DNA of 31,992 nucleotides from Alistipes excrementigallinarum (GCA_019112825.1 DXIP01000017.1:1-31992), one strand, 5' to 3'; shown: positions 6,637 through 15,599, counted from the first letter of the stretch. Made by a program: numbers and translations. Notes: generated by a model not told the origin, from the letters alone.

Positions 6637-8706
6637 TTAATCCCGAAGTGAGCGACGCGAGAATTCAGGCACCGTTCCCGTGAAATCGGGCATCCCCTCG
6701 CATTTGGGGCGGAAAACCTTCAGCTCGCCACCCTGGTAGGTCACCTGCTTCGGGGCCGCAGGCGTTGCGCGCCGGGGAACCCCCGGAGTCATGCCGAGGT
6801 CGGAACGTTCGCCGCGGCTGGCCTTGGTGAGCAGCGGTGCCCGCGTGGCCGGAGCCGACTGGGGATTGTACAGATTCACATACTTGTCGATGAACTGCTG
6901 TGCATCGGATACGCCGCTGGTGGTAATCGGGAAGGGCTTGCTCTTGAAGAGAGGACCCCAGTTGCCCTCTTCGTCGATGGCGAATCCGAGAGCAATCACC
7001 GTATCGTCGTAGTAGAGCGTGTAGAGGGAACCCTCCGGATTGCGCGGCTCCTGGTAGCATGCGTTGTAATAAACCTCGGCCTGCAAATCCGCATCGGACG
7101 TCGTATCGAAATAGGACTCATAGTCGTAGACGGCATAATAGAGGTCCGCCGTGGCGCCTTCGGGAGTCAGAATCGGCTGCAGGGGGAGGTATACGTCGTA
7201 GAAGCTGTCCCAGCCCGAAACTGCCGACGGGTCGATTTCATAGATGGCTCCGATATCGTAGTATTCGTCGCAGGGAATCTCGATGGAGACACTGCCGACG
7301 GTTGCTTCGGGGGTGGTGAAGTCGGCACGGAAGAGGTCGGTCGTCACCGTTCCCGAGAGGTAACCGAATGCACATACCGCATATTTGCTGTTGGGGCTGA
7401 GCTTCGAGAGGGAGTACTCCTCGTCTCCGATGGAATAGTAACCCAGATAGTAGTTGGAGGTAATGTAATCGAGCACCTCCTGGTTCGACTCGCCGGCCTC
7501 GTCCAAATCCTCCGCATCAAGCAGGACGTAGACATAGGGGTCTTCGTTGGTCGTGGTAATCTTGACGTCGGCACTGCGCGCCTTGAGGTTGGAGATGGTG
7601 ATTTCGAGGATGTTCTTCGAGGTCACGGCAGCGCTCGTCTCGATTTCGAGCACCGAGGGGTCGGAGCATACGAGCAAATCCTCGGAGACGGCGTATGCCA
7701 CGACCGTATACTTCGTTTCGGCCTGAAGTTCAATCCGGCGGAAGCCCTGGCCCTTGTTGCAGGAGGCAAGAATGTCCTCCTTCGCGTAGCCGAACATTTC
7801 GTACGACATGACCAGATTGTTGAAGCTGTTCGAGCAGATTTCAAACAGCGAGAGGCTCGGGTCGATGGATGCGGTTTCGTAAGCCTCGAAGAAGTAGTAG
7901 CCGTCGTAGTTTTCGGGGGTGACGGTCACGTCGGCAATCGTGGAGTAGATTTCGGCTTCAATCTTGAAGCGGGCGTCGACCTTGTCGACAGCCGGGGTTG
8001 TGGTATATGCATAAACGATGTCGGTGAGCATGTCGCCGCTCTCCACGTCGATTCCATAGGCATAGACGACATACTCGGTATCGGGATAGACCGACAGGAC
8101 CTTGTCCTTCAGGTCGCCCGTGCTGCAGAAGTCGGCGATGGAGTAGCCCGTCGACTCGATGTATTTCAGGTCGTCCTCATGAAGCGCCTCGTCCGTATCG
8201 AGCGACAGCTTGTCGATATACTCCTGGGTATTCCAGAAGACGACATAGGTCATCTCCTTGTCCCGCGGCGTGACATCTACGGTGAGCGAAGAGGTCGTCA
8301 CCTCCCTGATGGTGATTTCAAAGGGGTCGGGCTCCACACCGGCCTGCACGATGGTGAACGAGAGCTCCTCGGAGAGGCGGGGATACGAGACGGAGACCTT
8401 GACGCTTCGCTCCTCGTTGGCCGTATTGGCCGCCACCTCGAAGGCAATGGTCGACGCGGCTTCGTCCACCGTGAAGTCCGAGACCCACTCCTGAGTTTCG
8501 GGGCTGACCGTTAGGGAGGCTCCTTCGACGGGATTCTCCAGTTTGTACGCGACCGTACAGCTGCCGCCTTCGGCGGAAACCTGCACTTCGCTCTGTGCAA
8601 GGGTCAGAACCGGTCCCTGGTCGAGGACATCGTCATCACTGCTGCTGCAACTTCCCACGGATAAAATCAGTCCGAGAAGCATGGGGAAAGAGAGTAATTT
8701 TTTCAT
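6637..8706 (-). CDS. Surface lipoprotein with BACON and Fn3-like repeats
   Basis: This 689-residue protein has a lipoprotein signal (SVGSC, C20) followed by SSSDDD, an acidic stretch typical of lipoproteins exported to the outer surface in Bacteroidota. Residues of about 34-124 resemble a BACON domain (LTLAQSEVQVSAEGGSCTV, ending in FTIVQAG). Three or more modules of roughly 100-115 residues follow, each ending in a pattern such as DTEYVVYAYG, ETKYTVVAYA or NSKYAVCAFG, which look like Fn3-type beta sandwiches. The last part (from about 600) is a linker rich in Ala, Pro and Arg. No catalytic motif is seen; it may bind a glycan, mucin or host protein. It is a single gene with its own promoter and terminator. 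Confidence 0.82.
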   Translation of the reverse strand: MKKLLSFPMLLGLILSVGSCSSSDDDVLDQGPVLTLAQSEVQVSAEGGSCTVAYKLENPVEGASLTVSPETQEWVSDFTVDEAASTIAFEVAANTANEERSVKVSVSYPRLSEELSFTIVQAGVEPDPFEITIREVTTSSLTVDVTPRDKEMTYVVFWNTQEYIDKLSLDTDEALHEDDLKYIESTGYSIADFCSTGDLKDKVLSVYPDTEYVVYAYGIDVESGDMLTDIVYAYTTTPAVDKVDARFKIEAEIYSTIADVTVTPENYDGYYFFEAYETASIDPSLSLFEICSNSFNNLVMSYEMFGYAKEDILASCNKGQGFRRIELQAETKYTVVAYAVSEDLLVCSDPSVLEIETSAAVTSKNILEITISNLKARSADVKITTTNEDPYVYVLLDAEDLDEAGESNQEVLDYITSNYYLGYYSIGDEEYSLSKLSPNSKYAVCAFGYLSGTVTTDLFRADFTTPEATVGSVSIEIPCDEYYDIGAIYEIDPSAVSGWDSFYDVYLPLQPILTPEGATADLYYAVYDYESYFDTTSDADLQAEVYYNACYQEPRNPEGSLYTLYYDDTVIALGFAIDEEGNWGPLFKSKPFPITTSGVSDAQQFIDKYVNLYNPQSAPATRAPLLTKASRGERSDLGMTPGVPRRATPAAPKQVTYQGGELKVFRPKCEGMPDFTGTVPEFSRRSLRD

Positions 8707-8752
8707 AAGGTCATTGGGGGTTAAGTTTGATAATAGTTGACTCTTACGAATA

Positions 8753-8784
8753 CAAAATTACCCGCGGAAGGTTTTACCTCAAAA
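8753..8784 (-). promoter_or_regulatory. Promoter of the BACON lipoprotein gene
   Basis: On the minus strand TTTTG (8780-8784) and TAATTTTG (8753-8760) are separated by 19 bp, a near-ideal Bacteroidota -33/-7 promoter. The leader to the ATG at 8706 is about 40 nt. Confidence 0.75.
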
Positions 8785-8866
8785 TGGAAAGTTTAACATT
8801 TCAAGATGCAACACGTTGTAAATCAACGCCCGTTAAAAAAATATCGTGCACGTTACCCCAGCAAGT

Positions 8867-10534
8867 TTAACAGCGGCTCCGAAGGTATCTGCCGAGGTTG
8901 ACGTCATGCTCCGTCAGTCCGAGTTTGGCCCTGATTCCGCTGCTGTCGAGGTAGTGGCGCCGGCGTCCGAGGTAGGCCATGATGTCCTTGCCCTGGAGGC
9001 CGATTGCATAGAGGCAGCAGATGAACGTCTCCTCGCGCGACAGCCCCTTCCGGCTGAGGAAGGCGAGGAATTCGGGATGGGTCAGCGTAAAGGTTTCGTA
9101 GAGGGATTCGACAAAGGCGTCACGGTCCTTGGCAAGATTCTCCATCTCGCTCACTATTTCCCGTCCGGCACTCTTGCCGAGCACGAAACTCTTGGCGATA
9201 AAGCTGTTGAGCGTCTCGAGCCGTTCACAGATGATTTCCATCTTCTGGCGGTTCTCCTCGGCCGACAGCTGTCTGAGCCGGTCGAGCTGCTCCTGCATGC
9301 TCTCCAGCTCCGCCTTGTCCCGCTCGATTTCCGTCCTCAGACGCCGATTGATTCTCCGGCGGACCCGATAGGCGTAAATCATTGCGGAGGCCAGAATGAC
9401 GAGGGCGACCCCGAGCATGGAGAAGAGCATGGTCCGGTTGCGGGTCTTTTTCAACGCCAGTTCATGCATGTTCCGCTCCTCGAGGTACTTCGTGTCGCTG
9501 GCCAGGTCGTTGCGCGTCAGCGAATCGGTCAGCCGGTCATACTTCCGATACTCGGCAAGGGCCTTGTCGTAGCAGCCAAGCGAATCGTACAAAGCGGCCG
9601 TCTTGAGATAGTAAAAGGTATACTCGCAGTCCAGCCGCCTGGCCGAAAACTGCTCGCTAAACCGGTGCCAGGAGGAGAGCGCCTCGGCAAACCGGCCCAG
9701 GAACATCTGCGCATCGCCGACATTGCCCCACTCTATCTTCCGGGCGTCGGCATAGCGGGTCAGGTACTCGTCGAGGGCCGAGGCCACAGCCTCGCGGTCG
9801 TTCCGCTCGATGCCGCGGTCAATCTTGATGCCGTAGTATTGATGCAGGAACTCCTTGTCGGCATACCTCCTGTTCCGTTCAATCTCCTGCCAGGTCACCT
9901 CCCCGATGCTGTCGGCGCCGATTTCCTGACAGACGATGGTCCGGTAGAGCAGCGAGCGGATTGCCCGGTTCGTATCGCGCGCCTGATAGAACACGTCGGC
10001 CGACTTGCGATAGTAGTCCACGGCCTTGGGGTCCTTGATTTTGACATAGATATAGGCCGAGGTGTTGTAGAGCAGGGCCAGAATCGGCAAATCGGTCACC
10101 CGGTCGGCATACTTCTCCGCCTGGAGGAAGGTTCGGATGGCCGACTCGTAATCGTAGGCGCACAGATAGGTATTTCCCAGATAATAAAGCGTGCGGACCT
10201 TGTCGTCGGGGGTTCCGTGGTGCCGGTAGTAATCGACAGCCGTGCGAATCAGCGAGTCGTTGGGCACGTCAATGTAGTTCCGGTCGTAGGCCATCGACAT
10301 CAGCACCGCAAAACGGGCCCGGAGCTCCCGCGTGCAGAGGCTGTCCCGGGGAATCGCACGCAGCAGGCAAAATGCGCTGTCGGCATCGGAGCGCATGAGC
10401 GCCGAAATTCGGTCGAGACGCCCCTCCATGTGTGCCGGAGCGGGGCCGGAACAGCCGGCGACGGCAAACAGCACAACGGCGCAGCAGAGGCAGAGCAGCT
10501 CCCGGAGGTACTTCCCGAGGTTGGTATCGTGCAT
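8867..10534 (-). CDS. TPR-transmembrane-HTH regulator (second of a fused tandem pair)
   Basis: From the Met at 10534 the product is 555 residues. MHDTNLGKYLRELL followed by a hydrophobic stretch and the lipobox AVAGC forms a usable lipoprotein signal. TPR-like helices fill about 40-300 (for example DDKVRTLYYLGNTYLCAYDYE). A membrane helix (TMLFSMLGVALVILASAMIY) is followed by a coiled coil (ELESMQEQLDRLRQLSAEEN). The C-terminus is LuxR-like: LSREETFICCLYAIGLQGKDIMAYLG, then RAKLGLTEHDVNLGRYL. Such proteins are common Bacteroidota regulators that appear to sense at the envelope and act through a cytoplasmic DNA-binding tail. There is no stop between this frame and the preceding paralogue, so the start at 10534 is an inference and the natural product may be a fusion. 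Confidence 0.78.
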   Translation of the reverse strand: MHDTNLGKYLRELLCLCCAVVLFAVAGCSGPAPAHMEGRLDRISALMRSDADSAFCLLRAIPRDSLCTRELRARFAVLMSMAYDRNYIDVPNDSLIRTAVDYYRHHGTPDDKVRTLYYLGNTYLCAYDYESAIRTFLQAEKYADRVTDLPILALLYNTSAYIYVKIKDPKAVDYYRKSADVFYQARDTNRAIRSLLYRTIVCQEIGADSIGEVTWQEIERNRRYADKEFLHQYYGIKIDRGIERNDREAVASALDEYLTRYADARKIEWGNVGDAQMFLGRFAEALSSWHRFSEQFSARRLDCEYTFYYLKTAALYDSLGCYDKALAEYRKYDRLTDSLTRNDLASDTKYLEERNMHELALKKTRNRTMLFSMLGVALVILASAMIYAYRVRRRINRRLRTEIERDKAELESMQEQLDRLRQLSAEENRQKMEIICERLETLNSFIAKSFVLGKSAGREIVSEMENLAKDRDAFVESLYETFTLTHPEFLAFLSRKGLSREETFICCLYAIGLQGKDIMAYLGRRRHYLDSSGIRAKLGLTEHDVNLGRYLRSRC

Positions 10535-11915
10535 GTTGAGCCCGAGCTTTGCGCGAATCTCGCTGCTGAGGTTGTAGGTGCGCTTCTTGGAGGTGTAGGC
10601 GATAATCTCCTTGCCGCTCATGCCGATGGCGTAGAGACAGCAGATGTTGATTTGTTCGCGCGTGAGCCCCCGCTCCTCGAGGCGCTCGATGAACCGGGGC
10701 CGGATGATGCAGAAGGTCAGCCTCAGCGACTCCCGGTCCTCCTTGATTGAGTCGAGGATTTCGTCGATGCGGCTGCCCCCGTCCTCCTTCGAGGAGAGGA
10801 CGCTGGCCATGCACTCCTCGAGAAGCCGGAGCCGCCCGTCGATGAGACTCCGCAACTCGGGCGACTCGCCGGGATTCCGCCCCGACACCGCCTTGAGGAT
10901 GGCAACCTCGGCACGTATCTCCTTGATTTTCAACCGTGCTCTCTCCTCGGTCCGGTTCAGCAGGATTTGCTCGTCCTTGGTCCTCTTCAGCACAATCGCG
11001 ATGCCGACAATCACGACCACCAGCAGGACGATGCCAGCGAAGACAAACATCAGGGTTCCCCGGTACTTTTCGAGTGCGAGTTCGTGCTGATGCCGTTCGT
11101 TGATGTACTTGGCGTTGCTCCAGCGCGCCCGCATCTCGAGCGAGTCCTTGATGGAGCGGTATTGCTTGAAGACCTCGAGCGCCGCCAAATCCCGGCCCAG
11201 ACGGGAGAGCACCTCGGAGCGGAGCCTGAGGCAGGCCGGACTTCCGAGCAGGTTGCTCCGGTACGCGGCCACGGAGTCGAGGGCCGCGGCCGCCCCCTCC
11301 GTATCTCCCAGAGCAAGCCGTATCTCGCCGACGCCGAGCCAGTCGGTCGCGGCGCCGCCGCCCGCAGCCAGGGCTCTCTTCAGAAGGCTCCCGGCACGCT
11401 CCTTCGCGCCGGAACGGAGGGCGAGCCGCGCCTCCATGAGTGCGACGGAGGAGTCGAAGCGCGAATTTCCGCAAAGGCTCCGCGTCAGCTCCCGCAACCG
11501 GCAGGCAGCCTCGTCGGGACGGTTCCCGATAATCAGACGCCGATGCTTTCGAGCCGCGTCCTTACGAATCCCGCCGTATCGCCGCCGTGCAGAAACGATT
11601 CGCAGCGCGTTCGTAGTAGGGTCCGGCGCAGATGGCATCCAGCAGCACCCGGTCGTAGAGCCGGGCGACGGCAGCATACAGGCGCCCCTTGAGCGTATCG
11701 GATTCGGCCTCCGGGGCAAGACGTTCGGCGCGGGCGTACCACGCCATGGCGACCTCCTCCTTTCCGGAGCTTTCGCAATGCCGTGCGGAGTCCAGCATGG
11801 CCGAAATCCGCACGTCGGCCGGCTCCGAAGCGGGGCGGGCGGCCGAGGTCAGGAAGAGGAGTGCAGCCGTCAGGGTCAGGGCTGCCAATATCGGGATTCT
11901 GATGATTCTGGGCAT
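10493..11915 (-). pseudogene. TPR-transmembrane-HTH regulator with frameshifted N-terminus and lost stop
   Basis: The likely start is the ATG at 11915, downstream of a promoter; MPRIIRIPILAALTLTAALL is a signal sequence. TPR-like sequence runs in this frame to about 11593 (PYYERAANRF). It then continues best in a second frame (LHGGDTAGFVRTRLESIGV, stop at 11533) and then in a third (LIIGNRPDEAACRLREL onwards). Each step equals one missing base, in a T run (forward AAA at 11593-11595) and at forward G 11536. A single one-base insertion joining the first and third frames is the alternative. The rest holds TPR repeats, a membrane helix (TLMFVFAGIVLLVVVIVGIA), a coiled coil, and the HTH (LTREQINICCLYAIGMSGKEIIAY, RAKLGLNMHDTNLGKYLRELL). 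The frame then runs on without a stop into the next regulator. The open frame alone spans 8867-11719. Confidence 0.7.
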
Positions 11916-12020
11916 GGCCGTGCATGTTGCAGGGATTCCCGCCGGGAAGGAGCTCCGGCCAGTAAGGGCCGGCCCGGTTCCCCGACGCAATCGAAGAGCC
12001 GGGCGGGAGTCCGTTGCATA

Positions 12021-12051
12021 CAAAGATAACATTTTCGATGAAACGACGCAA
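12021..12051 (-). promoter_or_regulatory. Promoter of the TPR regulator pair
   Basis: On the minus strand TTG (12049-12051) and TATCTTTG (12021-12028) are separated by 20 bp. The predicted start near 12014 rules out the upstream Met at 12065 and supports the ATG at 11915, leaving a leader of about 100 nt. Confidence 0.65.
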
Positions 12052-12101
12052 CAGAAAAGATTCATTGTTGGTCGCGTCGCCCGCTTTTTGCCGCACGGGG
12101 T

Positions 12102-12191
12102 GTCCGGGGTGTCGGGGCTGCTCGGGAGCGTCCGGGGGTCGGGAGCACCCGGAGCTGCACGGGAGCTGCATGGGACGTCCGGGATGTCGGG
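12102..12191. repeat. Three imperfect GTCCGGG-TGTCGGG copies
   Basis: GTCCGGGGTGTCGGGG (12102-12117), GTCCGGGGGTCGGGA (12130-12144) and GTCCGGGATGTCGGG (12177-12191) are related copies in the gap between the TPR promoter and the GH5 gene. TCCGGG (12131-12136) can also pair with CCCGGA (12148-12153). No T run makes this a clear terminator. The function is unknown. Confidence 0.5.
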
Positions 12192-12233
12192 CCGCCATGC
12201 GCACCGGCCGCTACCGGCACCGCCTCCGGAAGG

Positions 12234-13517
12234 CTACTTCAGCTCGCGGGCCGTGCGGCGGATGAGCCCGACGGTCGTGTCGTCGTCGAAGACCGAGTAG
12301 AGCCCCTGGGGCTCCTGTGCCGGGTCGCCGCAGTAGACGTCGCCCGCCTGCCAGAACGTGTGGGCCGGATGCGCCTCACCGCCCCACGCCCAGAAGTTGG
12401 CCCCGGCGAGCAGCCCTCCTTCGCGCTTCGAGGCAAGCAGCCGGTCGCAGATGCAGGCGTAGTAGGCGTCGCGCAGCGAGGTGGCGCTGCCCCGCTCGTA
12501 GCGCACGCTGTCGCGCGGGTAGCCGAACTCCTCGATGACGGCCGGTTTGCCCAGCCGCGCGGCAACCTCCAGATGGTGGTCGATGTAGCGGCGGGTCTCC
12601 TCCATCGAGTTCCGAAGCCCCGAAGCGGGGTCGTTGCGCGGCGTCCAGTTCCAGTTATAGGGCCAGATATGGAGGTTCACGTAGGAGATTTCGGGCACGG
12701 CGTGGATGCGCTCCACCAGCTCCATGTCGGCCTCGCAGCCATAGAAGCCCTCCGAACCGGTCGAAATCATGTGGTTGGCGTCGAGCGAGCGAATCAGCCG
12801 CGCCGTCCGGGCAATCCACTCGGCGAAGGCCTCCTTGTTCTGCTCGCCGAAGGGGCGCGGCTCGTTGCAAATCTGCCACGAGAAGATGGCCGGGTCGTCG
12901 GCATACCGGAGCCCCGTATAGCGGTTCGTGCGGCCGACGATGAAGCGCACGTGCTCCTCGAGCAGCGCGCGGGCCTCGCGGCTGGGGATGAAGTGCGAGA
13001 CATACTCGACGTAGGCCTCATAGCCGTCGACGGCCGGGATGGCCGGCTTGCCGGCACCTGTCCAAGCCAGGTATTGCGAATAGCCGCCCGACCACTCCCA
13101 CGAATTGGTCAGGTAGAGCACGGCCTTCATGCCGCGCCGTCCCAGCTCGGCGAGGAAGTAGTCCAGACCGTCGAGCAGCTCGTCGTTGTACTTGCCGGGG
13201 ACGTACTGGAGCGTCGGTTCGATTTTGGAGGGGACTCCCCCGCCGCCGTCGGCCCCCACCAGCACGCGCAGGTTCGTCACGCCGCAGGCGGCCAGCGTAT
13301 CGAGCTCCCGCGCCAGGCGTTCGCGGTCGCCGCCGGGGCCCTTCGAGCCGAGGATGGGGCCGTACCAGAAGTTGGTACCCAGGAAGTAGCAGGGTTTGCC
13401 GTCGAGCACGAAGCGGCCGTTCTCGACGCGGACGAACGCATCACCGTCCTCCGCGGTGCCGCAGCTGCAGGCCAGCCCCGCGAACATGCAGAGGCAGAGT
13501 TTGAAGAGAGATTTCAC
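12234..13517 (-). CDS. Glycoside hydrolase family 5 lipoprotein, mannanase-like
   Basis: The 427-residue protein has a signal peptide with cysteines at 17 and 19 that suggest lipidation, then one GH5 TIM barrel. The acid/base is probably E219 in SWQICNEPRPF, and the nucleophile E330 in VIEEFGYP; NLHIWPYNW before it is also typical. The arrangement resembles GH5_7 beta-mannanases, so endo-hydrolysis of beta-1,4-mannan or a related glycan at the cell surface or in the periplasm is likely. No susC/susD pair lies nearby, so it is an orphan glycosidase here. Its own promoter lies directly upstream. Subfamily and substrate are inference. Confidence 0.87.
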   Translation of the reverse strand: MKSLFKLCLCMFAGLACSCGTAEDGDAFVRVENGRFVLDGKPCYFLGTNFWYGPILGSKGPGGDRERLARELDTLAACGVTNLRVLVGADGGGGVPSKIEPTLQYVPGKYNDELLDGLDYFLAELGRRGMKAVLYLTNSWEWSGGYSQYLAWTGAGKPAIPAVDGYEAYVEYVSHFIPSREARALLEEHVRFIVGRTNRYTGLRYADDPAIFSWQICNEPRPFGEQNKEAFAEWIARTARLIRSLDANHMISTGSEGFYGCEADMELVERIHAVPEISYVNLHIWPYNWNWTPRNDPASGLRNSMEETRRYIDHHLEVAARLGKPAVIEEFGYPRDSVRYERGSATSLRDAYYACICDRLLASKREGGLLAGANFWAWGGEAHPAHTFWQAGDVYCGDPAQEPQGLYSVFDDDTTVGLIRRTARELK

Positions 13518-13543
13518 GATATCGGGATTTAGAGGTTGGAGAC

Positions 13544-13573
13544 AAAGATACGAAAAAGGGGCTCCCCAACCAA
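13544..13573 (-). promoter_or_regulatory. Promoter of the GH5 gene
   Basis: On the minus strand TTG (13571-13573) and TATCTTTG (13544-13551) are 19 bp apart. The leader to the ATG at 13517 is about 20 nt. The rest of the gap up to 13761 shows only a CCGACC/GGTCGG inverted repeat (13707-13728) and no gene. Confidence 0.65.
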
Positions 13574-13761
13574 CCAGGAAAGCACTTTTCCATGTCGGAG
13601 CGCCCCGCTCCTCATCCGATAGCCGCCCATGCGGCCCCGTACGACCGGTTCATCGCCCCGGTTCGTCACCCGGGCTCCACGCTTCGGGCGGCCCCGTTCT
13701 TCCGCGCCGACCGTTCGACGCAGGTCGGTCGACGCCGGCCGCAGCCACACGGGCCCCGGCC

Positions 13762-14313
13762 TCAACGCTCCGTGCCGAGCGAAAGGGTCACCGTCACGGT
13801 GCCCACACCGCCGAGCAGTTCGAGCACGCGCTCGCGGGTCGAGGCGTCGTCGAGACGCCCCAGACGGGTGTAGCTCCACGAGTTCGAGCCGTAGAAAATC
13901 ACCAGCGAGTTGCCCTGATAGAGCACCATATCACCGGGCGACGTGGTGGTCGAAGCGTCGTTGCGGGGCAGCGAAAAGCCGAAGCTGCCCACCTTCTCCA
14001 TGTCGCCGTAATCCTCCATGCGGATGTCGACGGGTCCCTGTGCGAGGCGGGCCTTCAAAGCCTCCGTCGCCTGGTTTTCGACCAGCGTGGCCGTAAACGA
14101 GCGGCCGCCGGCTGTCAAGGTAATCGTATTGCTGTTCATCGTATCCTCGTCCGGGTCTTTGTCCGGATTGTTCTCTCCGTCACCGCCCGGCTCCCCAGGT
14201 TCCTCGGGTTGTACGGATGTTCCGGGTCGATAGGGCTCCTCGTCAGAGGGGTTGCAGGCCTCGACCGAGAGGAATGCCAGAAGCATGAGCGGAAGCAGGC
14301 GGAATCGGTGCAT
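13762..14313 (-). CDS. Cyclophilin-like domain lipoprotein
   Basis: The start is set at the ATG at 14313 because a -7 box lies upstream of it at 14351; the longer open frame to 14592 crosses that promoter. The 183-residue product has a lipoprotein signal ending at SVEAC (C20), a linker rich in Pro, Glu, Gly and Asp, then a small beta-barrel domain from about 62 (ITLTAGGRSFTATLVENQAT, DIRMEDYGDMEKVGSFGFSLP, GDMVLYQGNSLVIFYGSNSWSYTRLG). This pattern is that of the Cyclophil_like family. Such proteins are often found with flavin or electron-transfer genes, but their reaction is not established. Confidence 0.85.
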   Translation of the reverse strand: MHRFRLLPLMLLAFLSVEACNPSDEEPYRPGTSVQPEEPGEPGGDGENNPDKDPDEDTMNSNTITLTAGGRSFTATLVENQATEALKARLAQGPVDIRMEDYGDMEKVGSFGFSLPRNDASTTTSPGDMVLYQGNSLVIFYGSNSWSYTRLGRLDDASTRERVLELLGGVGTVTVTLSLGTER

Positions 14314-14350
14314 TGCAGTGTGTTTTTCAGGTTTGTTCTCTTTTCCGATA

Positions 14351-14358
14351 CAAAGATA
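14351..14358 (-). promoter_or_regulatory. -7 box of the cyclophilin-like gene
   Basis: TATCTTTG on the minus strand, 37 nt before the ATG at 14313. No clear -33 TTG is seen at the expected distance. Confidence 0.5.
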
Positions 14359-14442
14359 GCGCACGGCGGCTGCCGACACGGTATACGGATTCATGGTATG
14401 CTTACCCCGATTACGGATTTGCCGCACCCGGGGTCCGCAAGC

Positions 14443-14458
14443 GGCCTCCGAAGAGGCC
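14443..14458 (-). repeat. Perfect hairpin with UUCG loop
   Basis: GGCCTC (14443-14448) and GAGGCC (14453-14458) form a perfect 6-bp stem. On the minus strand the loop is TTCG closed by C-G, a very stable tetraloop. It lies between the terminator of the DUF362 gene and the promoter of the cyclophilin-like gene. Confidence 0.5.
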
Positions 14459-14529
14459 ATTACCGGCACCGCCGCCTCTTTTCTCCCCGCCCGGAAGCCT
14501 CGTTCCGCCGCCCCTGCGCGCCCCGCCCC

Positions 14530-14583
14530 AAAAAAGAGGGCCCGCCTCCGTACCCCTTCTGGAGGGTCGGAAGCGGGCCTCGG
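14530..14583 (-). terminator. Rho-independent terminator of the DUF362 operon
   Basis: On the minus strand a long GC-rich stem, starting GAGGCCCGCTTCCG and returning through CGGAGGCGGGCCCTC, is followed directly by TTTTTT (forward AAAAAA at 14530-14535). It lies 21 nt after the DUF362 stop. Confidence 0.85.
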
Positions 14584-14603
14584 TACAGACAATTCGGCGG
14601 TCG

Positions 14604-15599
14604 TCAGTCGAGCGTCACCAGTTCGTACTTCTGGCTGCCCATGCCGAGCGCCTCGGCGTGGTCGAGCGTATGCATGCCGTGGCGCGAGTCAATGCGCTCG
14701 ATGAGGTGCACCTTGCCGGGGTCCTCCGACGAGCGCACCAAATCGGTGCAGGCACGGTCGAGCGCCACGGGGTCGAGCGAGGCGAGGATGCCGATGTCGC
14801 CCATGCGCGGCTCCTCGGGCGAAGCGTCGCAGTCGCAGTCCACCGAGAGGTTGTTTGCGACGCTGATGTAGAGAATCCGGTCGCCGCAATGGTCCGCCAC
14901 GGCCTTGGCCGCCTCGGCCATCGACTCCAGGAAGTCGTCCTGCTCGGGCAGGTTCTTCCACGCCTCGGCCGGAACGCGCGTCTTGCCGGCCGAGTGAATC
15001 CACGCCTTGCCGTTCGACGAGGCGATGCCAATCGACATGTTCTTGATGGCGCCGCCGAAGCCGCCCATGGCGTGGCCCTTGAAGTGCGAGAGGATGATGG
15101 TGAAGTCGTAGTTGAGGAAGTCCTTGCCTACGATGTCGAATTTCAGGTGCTTGCCACCCTCGACCGGAAGTTCCACTTCACCCTCGGCATCCATGATGAC
15201 GACCGGTGCGATGGCCGTGAATCCGTGGTCGGCCGCCGCCTTCAGATGGCTCTTCGTATCGGCCCGTCCGCCGCCGTAGGCCGTGTTGCACTCGACAATC
15301 GTACCGTTGACCTTCTGCACCAGCGCCTTGATGAGCGACGGCTGCAGGAAGTTGTGGCCGCCCGGTTCGCCGGTCGAGAGTTTGACGGCCACCTTGCCCT
15401 TGGCCTCACGGCCGAGCGCCTCGTAGATTTTGACCAGATTGTCGGACGAAATCTCCTTGAAGAAATAGACCTTCGGGAGCGTTGCCGCAGCCGCCTCGGG
15501 TTCCGAAGCGGCCGAAGCCTTGCGTTGTTTCTGCGCATTGGCGCAGCCGGTCGCGGCGAGCAGCGTCGCCAGCAGGACCACCAGAATGTTCTTTTTCAT
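14604..15599 (-). CDS. DUF362 domain lipoprotein
   Basis: The start at 15599 (MKKNILVVLL) gives a lipoprotein signal ending at AATGC (C19); the open frame upstream of it overlaps the preceding receptor gene. The 331-residue product matches DUF362 across its length: STGEPGGHNFLQPSLIKALV, GGGRADTKSH, LSHFKGHAMGGFGGAIKN, and the cysteine pair in SVDCDCDASPEEPRMGDIGI, followed by DPVALDRAC. DUF362 proteins are often described as iron-sulfur proteins, but no reaction is known. It starts 32 nt after the TonB receptor, so the two are probably one operon concerned with import and handling of a metal or cofactor; that link is inference. Confidence 0.88.
   Translation of the reverse strand: MKKNILVVLLATLLAATGCANAQKQRKASAASEPEAAAATLPKVYFFKEISSDNLVKIYEALGREAKGKVAVKLSTGEPGGHNFLQPSLIKALVQKVNGTIVECNTAYGGGRADTKSHLKAAADHGFTAIAPVVIMDAEGEVELPVEGGKHLKFDIVGKDFLNYDFTIILSHFKGHAMGGFGGAIKNMSIGIASSNGKAWIHSAGKTRVPAEAWKNLPEQDDFLESMAEAAKAVADHCGDRILYISVANNLSVDCDCDASPEEPRMGDIGILASLDPVALDRACTDLVRSSEDPGKVHLIERIDSRHGMHTLDHAEALGMGSQKYELVTLD

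Noticed and set aside
8846..10750. Long plus-strand open frame (634 codons) opposite the TPR regulators
   Set aside because: It is antisense to clear TPR-HTH coding sequence, has no domain or signal, and is explained by the high GC content that removes stop codons.
11562..12065. Start of the first TPR protein at 12065
   Set aside because: The promoter at 12021-12051 lies downstream of that Met, and the stretch before 11915 has no signal-peptide character.
12360..13532. Plus-strand open frame opposite the GH5 gene
   Set aside because: It is antisense to a glycosidase with intact catalytic residues and its own promoter.
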